A stretch of DNA of 16,319 nt from an uncultured Roseiflexaceae bacterium (GTDB lineage Bacteria > Chloroflexota > Chloroflexia > Chloroflexales > Roseiflexaceae): positions 1-16,319 of the forward strand of contig CAIPUQ010000428.1 in assembly GCA_903868295.1 (NCBI GenBank), read 5' to 3'. The translations under genes were made by a program, and so were the position numbers. Below, piece by piece: positions 8,030-15,737 of this stretch (the first letter of the stretch is position 1; every line of letters starts with the position of its first letter). The notes beneath the pieces are model-generated. The model saw only the letters and a program-made list of their open reading frames with translations, searched no databases and was not told the origin of the DNA.

Positions 8030-9091
8030 TCAGCGCCACGCGATAACGATTGCCGTTGCGATGATTCCTGCCAAGATGACCAATGCGACGACGGCAATCG
8101 AGCGCCAATCATAAAACGAACGATCGGCTGCGACAACATTGGTATAGCCGATGACTGCAATGGAGCGTGACCGTCCACCCACGAGATAGGTGATGTCGGT
8201 GAGCGGTGTGGCGCGTATGGTCAACTCGGCATCCAATACGACGCCGTCGTGCACGTGTGCGCGCGTCGCCTGCGTGATAAGGTCGGCGATTGCAGGGATG
8301 TGTTGCCAGCGCGGGTCGTCGAGCCGGACTGCGTCGCGATAGACCACCTGCGCCTGCTGATTGAGGAGGCGTGGGTGCGGTGCGGTCGGGTCGTCTTCGC
8401 CATGCAAGGTATGTGTGATGCGCGACCAGAGAAAGAGCTGTTCTTCGAGGAGCTCGCCGCGGGCGTTGCAGCGCCGACAGGCAATCATGCCTGATCCTTG
8501 GCAGGGCGTACACGCGCGCTCTTGCGGTTGTGTCGTCACGCTCCCATCGCCAGCCCGTACTTTGACCATACGTTCGACGGTACCGCGGCCGGTGCACTCG
8601 GCACAGAGGAGTTCGCCTTGGCCATCGCAGTCTTCACAGACCACGACCTGGTCCGAACCGGGGATGCGGATGGGCGTCGGTTTGACCTGTACATAGCGGG
8701 CAGACTCGGGCACTTCGACATCCCACACGTCGAGCGGTGCTTCGGCATGCGGTGTATACCGTGTGGGGAGTGGGATGCGCTTGGCATGTGGTTCGCTGCG
8801 TACCTCGGTCGATGTTTTGAGCTCATACAAAAAAACATTGCGGCTGAGGATGCGCTGTGGCTCGCGCTCGACCACGGCCTGCGCGTTGCGGAACCTGCTG
8901 CTTTTGGCCCAGCGCAACACCATCCGCTGCAACGAATCTGAACGGTGTACCGCCAACCCACGCGCTTGACTGCGTGCCATGTATTTGGGGTCGAGTTCAC
9001 TGCCGAGGAGCGCTTCGAGCGGATGCTCTTGCCACTCCGGGGTGATGGTCCAAGCAGTGATCGGCGTGAGGTCGTGATTGGGACGTGACAT
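8030..9091 (-). CDS. Orphan DnaJ-type zinc-finger protein with C-terminal membrane anchor
   Basis: I do not recognise a named gene here. The 353-residue protein contains four DnaJ-like cysteine repeats: C152-x2-C155-DGQG, C163-x2-C166-TGRG, C194-x2-C197-QGSG and C205-x2-C208-NARG. The fourth lacks the first glycine. In DnaJ such repeats make two zinc sites (1 with 4, 2 with 3) that help hold unfolded clients. There is no J domain or HPD motif, so it is not an Hsp40. The N-terminal ~145 residues are hydrophilic with unclear fold, and ~215-320 looks beta-rich. One hydrophobic helix (331-351) ends the chain with two residues after it, suggesting a tail-anchored protein with the zinc finger in the cytoplasm. 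The ATG at 9091 has AAAGG seven bases upstream. It precedes recJ by 67 bases; the functional link is unknown. Confidence 0.8.
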   Translation of the reverse strand: MSRPNHDLTPITAWTITPEWQEHPLEALLGSELDPKYMARSQARGLAVHRSDSLQRMVLRWAKSSRFRNAQAVVEREPQRILSRNVFLYELKTSTEVRSEPHAKRIPLPTRYTPHAEAPLDVWDVEVPESARYVQVKPTPIRIPGSDQVVVCEDCDGQGELLCAECTGRGTVERMVKVRAGDGSVTTQPQERACTPCQGSGMIACRRCNARGELLEEQLFLWSRITHTLHGEDDPTAPHPRLLNQQAQVVYRDAVRLDDPRWQHIPAIADLITQATRAHVHDGVVLDAELTIRATPLTDITYLVGGRSRSIAVIGYTNVVAADRSFYDWRSIAVVALVILAGIIATAIVIAWR

Positions 9092-9126
9092 CCCCTGTCC
9101 TTTTTTCGTCTCGTGGTACTTACGAC

Positions 9127-9132
9127 AGTATA
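9127..9132 (-). promoter_or_regulatory. Candidate -10 element for the zinc-finger/recJ unit
   Basis: TATACT on the minus strand lies in an AT-rich stretch just after the recG terminator, about 36 bases before the ATG at 9091. I see no convincing -35 hexamer at 16-18 bases, so only the -10 is called. Its position between a terminator and the next gene supports it. Confidence 0.35.
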
Positions 9133-9159
9133 TCGTATTTGGTTGTTTTCTTTTTCATG

Positions 9160-9194
9160 AAAAAAACCCGACCGCGCTGCTCCTGCGCGCTCGG
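9160..9194 (-). terminator. Rho-independent terminator after recG
   Basis: On the minus strand a GC-rich stem pairs 9186-9194 with 9168-9176 (nine positions, one G-G mismatch, plus one more closing pair). It is followed by G and seven T residues (9160-9166). It starts nine bases after the recG stop. A perfect 12-base palindrome at 9190-9201 overlaps the outer arm and could form a competing hairpin. Confidence 0.75.
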
Positions 9195-9203
9195 CGCCGA
9201 GTG

Positions 9204-11822
9204 CTAGTTCGCCTCGACTGCTTTGGCCCAAAAGGCTTCGACCTGCGCACGGAGAAGGGCGTGTTCGATGCTGGCGAGCTCGGGGTCGGCGCGCAGGATG
9301 ATTTTGGCCTCGGATTGCGCACTGAGCAACAGGTCGGTGTCGGTGAGTTTGGCGATTTTGAGATCGGGCAGGCCGCTTTGGCGCGTCCCAAAAAACTCAC
9401 CCGGGCCACGCAATTGGAGGTCTTTTTCGGCCAGGATGAACCCATCGCGGGTCTCTTCCATCGCCTTGAGGCGTTCACTGGTGTTGTCCGAGTCATTGTC
9501 GCTGACCAAAATGCAGTAGCTCTTGTGTGCACCACGCCCGACACGGCCACGGAACTGGTGGAGCTGTGCCAATCCGAAGCGTTCGGCGCCTTCGATGAGC
9601 ACCGTCGTTGCATTGGGGATGTCGATACCCACCTCGATGACGGCAGTAGCCACGAGGATGTCGTATTCGTGATTGCGGAACGACACCATCACTGCGTCTT
9701 TGTCACGGGAATGCATTTTGCCGTGGATGAGTGTCACGCGCAAATCAGGGAAGACGTCATTTTGCAGGCGGACGTGCATTTCTTCGGCCGAGGCGACATC
9801 CAGGGTCTCGCTCTCTTCGACCAACGGACAGATGACAAAGACCTGCCGGCCGTTGCCCACTTCACGACGGATGTGTTTGTAGGCACGTTCGCGCTCGTGG
9901 GCTCGGATGCGCTTGGTGGCTATCGACTGCCGTCCCGGCGGCAACTCGTCGAGGATCGACGTGTCGAGGTCGCCATAGATGGTCATCGTCAGGGTCCGTG
10001 GGATGGGTGTGGCGGTCATGACCAGGAGATGCGGACTCGTGCCTTTGTCCTTGAGCGCTTGGCGTTGTTCGACACCGAACCGATGCTGTTCGTCGACCAC
10101 CGCCAAGCCGAGCCGATGGTACTGGACGGCATCCGTGATGAGCGCGTGTGTGCCGACGACGAGGTCGATGTCGCCGTTCGCGACGCCTTCGAGCACCCGG
10201 CGCCGCTCTTTGACACCGAGGCTCCCGGTCAACAGCGCCACGCGCACGCCGTTGGGTCGGGCAGGGTCAATCCCGAGGAGGAGTTGGATTTCGGAGATGC
10301 GTTGTTCGCGTTCGCTGTCAATGGTCGACGCGACGCTCTGCCCCGCACGGGGGATGTCGATATCCCCGAGCAGGACAGATAACCCGCGATAGTGTTGTTC
10401 GGCCAGGATTTCGGTGGGTGCCATAATCGCTGCTTGGAATCCGTTGGCAATGGCTTGCAGTGCAGCTGCAGCAGCGACGGCGGTTTTGCCGCTCCCGACA
10501 TCGCCTTGCAACAGACGGGCCATGGGTACCGGTGTGCCGATATCTGCAAAAATCTCGCCCAGCGATCGCGTTTGCGCGTTGGTCAGCGCAAAGGGCAACT
10601 TGGCCAAAAATGCACGGTGCACGTTGTCGTTGTATGGGATGGGCAGAGAGTGCTCGTGCTGCGAAATCATTTTGCGTTGGAGCACACCCAGCTGTATGGC
10701 CAGAAACTCGTCAAACCCGAGTCGTTGGTCTGCGCGGAGCAAGTCCTCACTGGTCCGTGGGAAGTGCTTCAGACGGATGGCGGTCTGCAAATCGAGCAGC
10801 CGCGCACGGGAGCGGACATCTGCTGGGAGCGGATCGGCGATTTGGGCGGTGTAGCCGTCGACGAGTTTTTTGATAATCTCGCGACCGCCTTTTTCGACCA
10901 AGCCTTCGGTCAACGGATAGATCGGCACAAGGCGACCAACGTGGAGCAGCTCCTCTGCGGACTCACCCTGATAGAATTGCCAATCTGGGCCGGTCATCTG
11001 CCGCATACCGTTGAAGTGCTCGACTTTGCCGCTGACCATGATGGTCGCGCCGATTTTGAGCTGTTTGGCCAGCCACGGTTGCCGAAAAAACGACAACTTG
11101 AGGATGCCGCTGTCGTCTTCGATTTTGAACTCGAGTCCGCTGCCACCTGCACGCATCGTGAAAGTGCGTGCGTCGATGATGGTACCGACCACCGAGTAGG
11201 TCTCGCCGGCGCGCATGTCGGCGATTGATTGACGATTGGCGCGGTCTTCGTGGCGCGATGGGAAGTGATACAGCACGTCCCGCACGGTCCGGACGCCGAG
11301 GCGTCGGAATGCTTTGGCATTGCTTGTTCCGATGCCGGGGACGACGTCGAGTGTCGAATTGAGGGTCACCGGCGTGCCGCTGGTGGGAACGGTGGTCTTC
11401 TTGGGTTTGGCGGGTGCCTTTGCCGTGGGCGCAGGTGTCGGTGGAGCAGGGCGTACCATTGCTGCTGGAGGGGAGGCAGGTTGCGGTGTACGCACGCGTT
11501 CGCTCTTGGGAGCTGGTGGATCACCATCGACCGCGGTGGTCGTTGCGTTATAGAGGGCCAGTAGCGCCCTGAGGCCTGCCTCGCCACGTTGCTGGCGGGT
11601 GTGCATGCTGAGGACGTCGTAGCCACGCAGGGCGTTGACGACGACGGTCAGCGGTGGGTATTGCGCGACGCCCGGGTAATCGCACAACCAGTCGTCGATG
11701 AATGCATCGAGACCGGTGGATTGACTGGTGTTGGCATAGGAACATTTTTGTTCGGCACGCAGGGCGTTGCCGAGCGATTTGATGGCGTCGCGGAGCAACA
11801 GCGGATCAGGCGATTCCTTCAT
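9204..11822 (-). CDS. recG: ATP-dependent DNA helicase RecG
   Basis: A superfamily 2 translocase that regresses stalled replication forks and remodels branched DNA. The 872 residues exceed the usual ~690. The excess is mainly an N-terminal ~155: a probably helical segment (1-95) and a Pro/Ala/Lys linker (100-150). The wedge/OB domain begins near 158 with DVVPGIGTSNAKAFRRLGV. Helicase motifs are complete: Walker A GDVGSGKT (440-447), Ia APTEILAEQHY (468-478), DEQH box (577-580), TATPIPRT (603-610), and motif VI region QFRGRVGRG (756-764). A ~40-residue insertion (~486-525) separates motif Ia from the conserved VALLTGS. The ATG at 11822 lies inside the end of degV (17-base overlap) with GGGAG nine bases upstream, suggesting translational coupling. 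A terminator follows the gene. Confidence 0.96.
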   Translation of the reverse strand: MKESPDPLLLRDAIKSLGNALRAEQKCSYANTSQSTGLDAFIDDWLCDYPGVAQYPPLTVVVNALRGYDVLSMHTRQQRGEAGLRALLALYNATTTAVDGDPPAPKSERVRTPQPASPPAAMVRPAPPTPAPTAKAPAKPKKTTVPTSGTPVTLNSTLDVVPGIGTSNAKAFRRLGVRTVRDVLYHFPSRHEDRANRQSIADMRAGETYSVVGTIIDARTFTMRAGGSGLEFKIEDDSGILKLSFFRQPWLAKQLKIGATIMVSGKVEHFNGMRQMTGPDWQFYQGESAEELLHVGRLVPIYPLTEGLVEKGGREIIKKLVDGYTAQIADPLPADVRSRARLLDLQTAIRLKHFPRTSEDLLRADQRLGFDEFLAIQLGVLQRKMISQHEHSLPIPYNDNVHRAFLAKLPFALTNAQTRSLGEIFADIGTPVPMARLLQGDVGSGKTAVAAAAALQAIANGFQAAIMAPTEILAEQHYRGLSVLLGDIDIPRAGQSVASTIDSEREQRISEIQLLLGIDPARPNGVRVALLTGSLGVKERRRVLEGVANGDIDLVVGTHALITDAVQYHRLGLAVVDEQHRFGVEQRQALKDKGTSPHLLVMTATPIPRTLTMTIYGDLDTSILDELPPGRQSIATKRIRAHERERAYKHIRREVGNGRQVFVICPLVEESETLDVASAEEMHVRLQNDVFPDLRVTLIHGKMHSRDKDAVMVSFRNHEYDILVATAVIEVGIDIPNATTVLIEGAERFGLAQLHQFRGRVGRGAHKSYCILVSDNDSDNTSERLKAMEETRDGFILAEKDLQLRGPGEFFGTRQSGLPDLKIAKLTDTDLLLSAQSEAKIILRADPELASIEHALLRAQVEAFWAKAVEAN

Positions 11823-12654
11823 AAACGGACACTCCCATGGCCCCCGGTCCCAGTATCGCTGCGTTGCTTGGATTCATTTGGATGGTCGTGACATCTGCCC
11901 GTGGAAAAATAGGATCGAGGCGCTCGAGGAACTTCTCGACATCTTCGGCGGCGGTGCTATACAGCACGGTGACGGCTTGGACTTTGGGGAAGTCTTCGAC
12001 AAAGGTGGCCAAGCCTTCGATGGCTTTGGTACGAGTCCGGGTGCGCTCGTAGAGAACTATTTCGCCGTCGTCGAGGAGCAAGAGTGGTTTGATGCGTTGG
12101 AGCGTGCTGATGGCACTGTTGGCGTATTCGAGACAGCCCGCTTGTTCGAGTGCATCGATCGTGTCGACAAAAAAGACGAAGTGTGTCTGCCCTACCGTAT
12201 CGGCGATGAGGCGCTCGACTTCGGAAGGCGAGGCACCGTCTTGGATGGCGCGGGCGGCGCGCGTGACAATCGTCCCCAGCCCTGCAGAGAATGACTTGCT
12301 GTCGACGACACGGATTTTGGCGGCAGTCGCCGGGATCCGTGACGGTAGTTGCTGGACCGTTCGATATATCGGCGTGAGTTGGGTCGCCATGTGAATCGAA
12401 AAGATGTAGTCGTGTTGGACGGTCAATTTGCGGAACACGTTGTCGATATCGACAGTGCTTGGCGGCAAAAAGCGCGGACGGAGCCGTCCATCGGAGATGA
12501 GCTGATAGTATTGTTCGTTGCTCAGTTCGGTGCCGACACGAAATGCCTGGTCACCAAACTGCACTTGTGAAGGGATGATACTAATATCGAGTTCGTTCGC
12601 CAACTCGGCGGGAATGTCGGCGGTGCTGTCGGTGACAATTTTGATGCGGGGCAC
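11806..12654 (-). CDS. DegV family protein
   Basis: DegV/FakB proteins bind a fatty acid and present it to the kinase FakA for phosphorylation. This one is 282 residues, the usual size. Family marks are IVTDSTADIP (6-15), the DTIDALEQAG segment (164-173), IKPLLLLDDGEI (188-199) and LGPGAMG near the end (268-274). Several lipid-contact positions look changed: the TSxPS-like loop reads LPPSTVD (63-69), the SSxLSGTY-like loop reads MATQLTPIY (89-97), and the His normally two residues before GPG is Ile267. Binding of a fatty acid is therefore doubtful. I use GTG at 12654, with AGGGAG six bases upstream and translation starting directly at PRIKIVTDS; an ATG frame opens nine codons earlier. It lies 28 bases after the asp23-like gene and overlaps recG. 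Confidence 0.9.
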   Translation of the reverse strand: MPRIKIVTDSTADIPAELANELDISIIPSQVQFGDQAFRVGTELSNEQYYQLISDGRLRPRFLPPSTVDIDNVFRKLTVQHDYIFSIHMATQLTPIYRTVQQLPSRIPATAAKIRVVDSKSFSAGLGTIVTRAARAIQDGASPSEVERLIADTVGQTHFVFFVDTIDALEQAGCLEYANSAISTLQRIKPLLLLDDGEIVLYERTRTRTKAIEGLATFVEDFPKVQAVTVLYSTAAEDVEKFLERLDPIFPRADVTTIQMNPSNAAILGPGAMGVSVYEGIA

Positions 12655-12682
12655 AGTATTCTCCCTGATAGAGGAAATCACC

Positions 12683-13036
12683 TCAGACGACGGGGGCGAG
12701 GTCGGTGACGTGGATTGTGATCGCTACGGGCCGCTCGAGCCAGTCAGCGAGGCGTTGCGTGAGCTCTGCCTGGAGGAACTGGCGCTGTGCGGTCAGGTCG
12801 ACATCGGCACCCATAGTGACGAGAACGGTAACATCGGTGATGCTCGGTAATGGTATCGCCTGCCAAGCATCGTCTGCGATGATAGGTGTCGCTGGCCGCC
12901 CAATGGCAATCACTGCAGGGTGTTGACGCAAGGCATGGACGATAAAGTTCGCTACGGCGCGATGGGTGAGTGTCAGATAGGCATCCGTCGTCGGGCGCGT
13001 TTGCGTGTCTTGGGTATGTATGGTATCATCTTTCAT
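12683..13036 (-). CDS. Asp23/Gls24 (YloU-like) family small protein
   Basis: A 117-residue protein without transmembrane segments. The C-terminal ~90 residues have the alternating pattern of the Asp23/Gls24 (DUF322) family: LTHRAVANFIVHAL (helix), then VTVLVTMGADVDL, then a helix ending ADWLERP, then VAITIHVTDL. Family members are linked to envelope stress in Gram-positive bacteria, and yloU lies beside rpmB in Firmicutes as this gene does here, which supports the call. The first ~20 residues are polar and Thr/Gln-rich. I use the ATG at 13036. The frame stays open to 13141, but that would overlap the start of rpmB on the other strand. No ribosome site precedes 13036, and a TAGCAT sequence at 13048-13053 (minus) would place the transcript start at about the ATG, so it may be leaderless. 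degV follows after 28 bases. Confidence 0.72.
   Translation of the reverse strand: MKDDTIHTQDTQTRPTTDAYLTLTHRAVANFIVHALRQHPAVIAIGRPATPIIADDAWQAIPLPSITDVTVLVTMGADVDLTAQRQFLQAELTQRLADWLERPVAITIHVTDLAPVV
13001..13029 (+). promoter_or_regulatory. Candidate rpmB promoter inside the 5' end of the asp23-like gene
   Basis: TTGCGT (13001-13006) and TATCAT (13024-13029) are spaced by 17 bases. The -10 matches 5 of 6 and the -35 matches 3 of 6 consensus bases. The predicted start, about 13036, would give a leader of ~55 bases before the rpmB ATG. The promoter overlaps the first codons of the divergent asp23-like gene. Confidence 0.42.
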
Positions 13037-13091
13037 TAGTGTGTCACATGCTAATTGAGTCGGCGAGCCGTCTCCTGAGGAGGAGTTCCCC

Positions 13092-13301
13092 ATGGCGAAG
13101 TGCCAAATCTGCGATAAGGGATTGACGTTCGGTCGGAACATCCGTCACCAAGCAACCGGTGGTTGGTTCCGTCGTGCCCCTCGCACCAATCGTACCTTCA
13201 AGGCAAACATCCAGCGCACCACATTGACCCTCGAGGGTGGCCTTCAGGTACAAGTCAGCGTCTGCACCAAATGCTTGCGCACCATGTATCGCTCGCGCTA
13301 A
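13092..13301 (+). CDS. rpmB: 50S ribosomal protein L28
   Basis: A small, basic component of the large ribosomal subunit. At 69 residues it is typical in length. Recognition rests on the start MAKCQICDKGLTFGRNIRH, the central RRAPRTNRTFKANIQ (27-41) and the end VCTKCLRTMYRSR (57-69). Cys4, Cys7, Cys58 and Cys61 make it the zinc-binding C+ form. A very strong ribosome site, AGGAGGAG, ends six bases before the ATG. It stands alone on the plus strand, divergent from the asp23-like gene, and has its own terminator. Confidence 0.97.
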   Translation: MAKCQICDKGLTFGRNIRHQATGGWFRRAPRTNRTFKANIQRTTLTLEGGLQVQVSVCTKCLRTMYRSR

Positions 13302-13337
13302 TCTTTAGTATAGAAGATTGCCCGAGTCAATGCAACG

Positions 13338-13369
13338 AAACGCTTTCGACATCTGTCGAAAGCGTTTTT
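13338..13369 (+). terminator. Strong rho-independent terminator after rpmB, possibly bidirectional
   Basis: A perfect 14-bp inverted repeat pairs 13338-13351 with 13354-13367 (a two-base central gap, so the real loop is four bases). It is followed by T residues to 13369 on the plus strand. On the minus strand the hairpin follows the HAD gene stop by about 25 bases and has a shorter TTTCGTT tail, so it may also end that convergent transcript. Confidence 0.88.
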
Positions 13370-13391
13370 CGTGTACCCAAACGACGCAGCG

Positions 13392-14195
13392 CTACAAGAT
13401 GAATTGTTCGATGGCGACTGCTACCCCGTCTTCGTTGATCGTCGGCAGGATGTGGTTGGCGACTGCTTTGAGCGGCGCGATGGCATTCCCCATAGCGAGG
13501 CCGAGACCCGCCCATTCGACCATTTCGAGATCATTTGCCTGATCGCCGATTGCCACAACGGCGTCGCGGGGGATGTCGAGCTGCCGTGCTAATTCAGCCA
13601 GCGCGACCCCTTTGTTGACCCCGAGTGCCGTCAACTCTCCAAACAGTGCATGGGATTGGGTCGTCACCAGTCGATCTCCGACACGGGCAGCGAGTTCGGC
13701 CAACAGCGGCGCGACCTGCTCGGGTTGGGCCACAAAGAGGACTTTGGTCGGCGCATGGGCATGCACGACGGCTTGGAGGTCGTCGCAGACGCGTACCTCG
13801 GCGCCTTCGGGGTGGTAGCTCAGATAGACATCCAACTCTGGCCGTTTGTGGGCGATGTGCAAGACCTCGTCGATGTAGGCAACCACAAAAATGTCGTTGG
13901 CGAGCAGATACGTGATGGCTTCGGCAGTTGCTGCACCGGGCATGGTCGCCGCAAAGCGGATATGTGCATCGCTGGCGTTTTGGATGACCGCACCCTGGTA
14001 ACAAATAAGCGGGGCCTGTATGTCGAGCAATCGTGCAAAGGGCATCGCAGCACCGTACATGCGCCCGGTGGCAATGGTCACGATCACGCCGGCTCGCTGG
14101 GCGGCTTCAATGGCTTTGCGGACGCGCGGACTGACGGAGAGGTCGTGATTGACCACGGTCCCGTCGAGGTCGAGTGCCAACAGACGATACTGCAC
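13392..14195 (-). CDS. Cof-type HAD-superfamily hydrolase
   Basis: A cytoplasmic Mg-dependent phosphatase of the HAD IIB (Cof/YidA-like) group, which act on sugar phosphates, FMN, PLP or similar small metabolites; the substrate cannot be read from sequence. The 267 residues are the standard size. Motif I is LDLDGT with nucleophile Asp9 and acid/base Asp11; motif II is ATGR with Thr43; motif III Lys195 is in GVNKGVAL; motif IV is GDQANDLEM with Asp218 and Asp222. The cap domain lies between ~85 and ~190. The start is a GTG at 14195 with AAAGGAG ending five bases before it; an overlapping ATG at 14197 is out of frame. It is divergent from the flippase and convergent with rpmB, so probably a single-gene transcript. 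A TACAAT at 14225-14230 (minus) could be its -10. Confidence 0.94.
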   Translation of the reverse strand: MQYRLLALDLDGTVVNHDLSVSPRVRKAIEAAQRAGVIVTIATGRMYGAAMPFARLLDIQAPLICYQGAVIQNASDAHIRFAATMPGAATAEAITYLLANDIFVVAYIDEVLHIAHKRPELDVYLSYHPEGAEVRVCDDLQAVVHAHAPTKVLFVAQPEQVAPLLAELAARVGDRLVTTQSHALFGELTALGVNKGVALAELARQLDIPRDAVVAIGDQANDLEMVEWAGLGLAMGNAIAPLKAVANHILPTINEDGVAVAIEQFIL

Positions 14196-14270
14196 ATGAG
14201 CTCCTTTGTCACCAATACCGTGCTATTGTAACAGTCAGAAAGCCCCATACCCATCGTGGCAAGGAGTGGC

Positions 14271-15737
14271 GTGAAGCGCTTTGCACAGACAACCCTCTGG
14301 TACACCGCTGTCGGCCTGATTGGGCCGCTGGTGGCACTCGTCCTCACTCCGCTCTACACACGCGCCATTGGCGTTGCTGGGTACGGCACTGTGGATATCT
14401 TGCTGTCGCTCTGGCAAGGGGCGTATACGGTGGCGCTGTGGGGGATCGGTACGGTGCTCGCCGGCATGTATATCGCCACCAGCGACGAAGCCCAACGGCG
14501 CACCATCATCGTCAGTGCTGGTGCCGTCGTGGTCGGCCTAGGGCTGGTCATTGGTGCTGGATTGCTCGTCTGTGCGCCGCTGATTGGGCAGATTATTGCA
14601 CGACCTGAGACGACCGAAGCAATGCCCTATCTGGTTGGTGCATTGCCGTTTGCGGTTGTGTACACGCTGTTTTTGAGCGTATTCAAGCTCCGTAACGACG
14701 TGCGCCGGGTGGTATGGTCGATGATCGGGTTAGTCGTTATCACCGCATCCACGCGGATCGGGTTGGTTGTGTGGTGGGATGGTGGGGTGGTGGGCATGGT
14801 CCAGGCCGCCGCACTCACCAATATGCTGATGGCGCTGCTCACAATCGGCTTGGGATGGTCGCTGGTGGGTCAACGAGTCGATGTGCGTGTCATCAAAACC
14901 GTGCTCCGCACGGGGCTCCCACTGTTGCCGGTCAGCCTGACCGGCTGGGTATTGTTGTATGCCGATCGCTGGCTGTTGGCGCCGCAGGTAGATGCGCTCG
15001 CACTCGGCCACTATGCGTTGGCGGTGTTGGTTGCTTCGTTGTTGGCATTTGCCATCGAACCACTCAAGAACGCCTGGCAACCGATTGCCTTGCAGCCGCG
15101 CTACCGCGACGATGATGCATTTCTCGCGCTGTCGTACCGGGTCTACATGCCGGTAGTCTTGCTGTCGATCGGCGTCTTGGTCCTGCTTGCGCCTGCGTTG
15201 CTGTGGGTCATTGGCGGCGCTGCGGCGCTGCCGGCGGCCCCGTACGTGCTGGCGTTGTCGAGTATGCCGCTGTTGGGTGGAGTGCAGATGCTCTTGGGGA
15301 TTCGTGCGGTGCGTGATGGCCGCACGGCGGTGTTCGGGTGGGGCAGTATGGTAGCCGCAGTGGTCAATCTCGGGGTGAATATCATGTTCATTCCCAGCTA
15401 CGGCGTTGCGGCGGCTGCCTGGGGCACCGCCCTGGCGGCTGCAGCGGCAACGGTGGTGCTCGGTCTGCGCGAGCGCGACACCGCACGGGCAATAGTGCCG
15501 TTGCACGGGGTGGGCACTGCGTTGCTGTGGCTCGGATTGCTGTGGTGGTGGGGCGTGGCGGGGCCGACGTGGTGGGGGGCACTTGCACTCGGGGCGACGG
15601 CGCTTGGTCTGGTGTGGTCAGCGGTGCGACCGCTCCGAGAGCTCGCGCGACGACTCAAGCCAGAGCTCGACGACACGGGCATGCCCAGCGAGGTCGTGGT
15701 GCAGGACGACACGGCCAGTCGGGAAGTTATCCTGTAA
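14271..15737 (+). CDS. Polysaccharide/lipid flippase of the MOP (Wzx/MATE-like) superfamily
   Basis: A predicted inner-membrane protein of 488 residues with about 14 hydrophobic helices from ~10 to ~452. The first spans 10-33 and ends in LTPLYTRAIGVAGYG (25-39), the conserved start of Wzx-like polysaccharide biosynthesis proteins. Such proteins flip lipid-linked sugars for O-antigen, capsule or exopolysaccharide. No glycosyltransferase neighbours are in the window, so the substrate is unknown. I choose GTG at 14271 because AAGGAG lies four bases upstream; an in-frame GTG at 14256 has no site. Residues ~450-488 form a polar cytoplasmic tail after the last helix. It is encoded opposite the conserved 3' end of prmC. 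Confidence 0.87.
   Translation: MKRFAQTTLWYTAVGLIGPLVALVLTPLYTRAIGVAGYGTVDILLSLWQGAYTVALWGIGTVLAGMYIATSDEAQRRTIIVSAGAVVVGLGLVIGAGLLVCAPLIGQIIARPETTEAMPYLVGALPFAVVYTLFLSVFKLRNDVRRVVWSMIGLVVITASTRIGLVVWWDGGVVGMVQAAALTNMLMALLTIGLGWSLVGQRVDVRVIKTVLRTGLPLLPVSLTGWVLLYADRWLLAPQVDALALGHYALAVLVASLLAFAIEPLKNAWQPIALQPRYRDDDAFLALSYRVYMPVVLLSIGVLVLLAPALLWVIGGAAALPAAPYVLALSSMPLLGGVQMLLGIRAVRDGRTAVFGWGSMVAAVVNLGVNIMFIPSYGVAAAAWGTALAAAAATVVLGLRERDTARAIVPLHGVGTALLWLGLLWWWGVAGPTWWGALALGATALGLVWSAVRPLRELARRLKPELDDTGMPSEVVVQDDTASREVIL

Noticed and set aside
9078..10382. A 434-codon plus-strand open frame across the recG 3' half, and another at 10392-11228.
   Set aside because: Both are antisense to a complete set of RecG helicase motifs and resemble no protein family; no ribosome site or promoter supports them.
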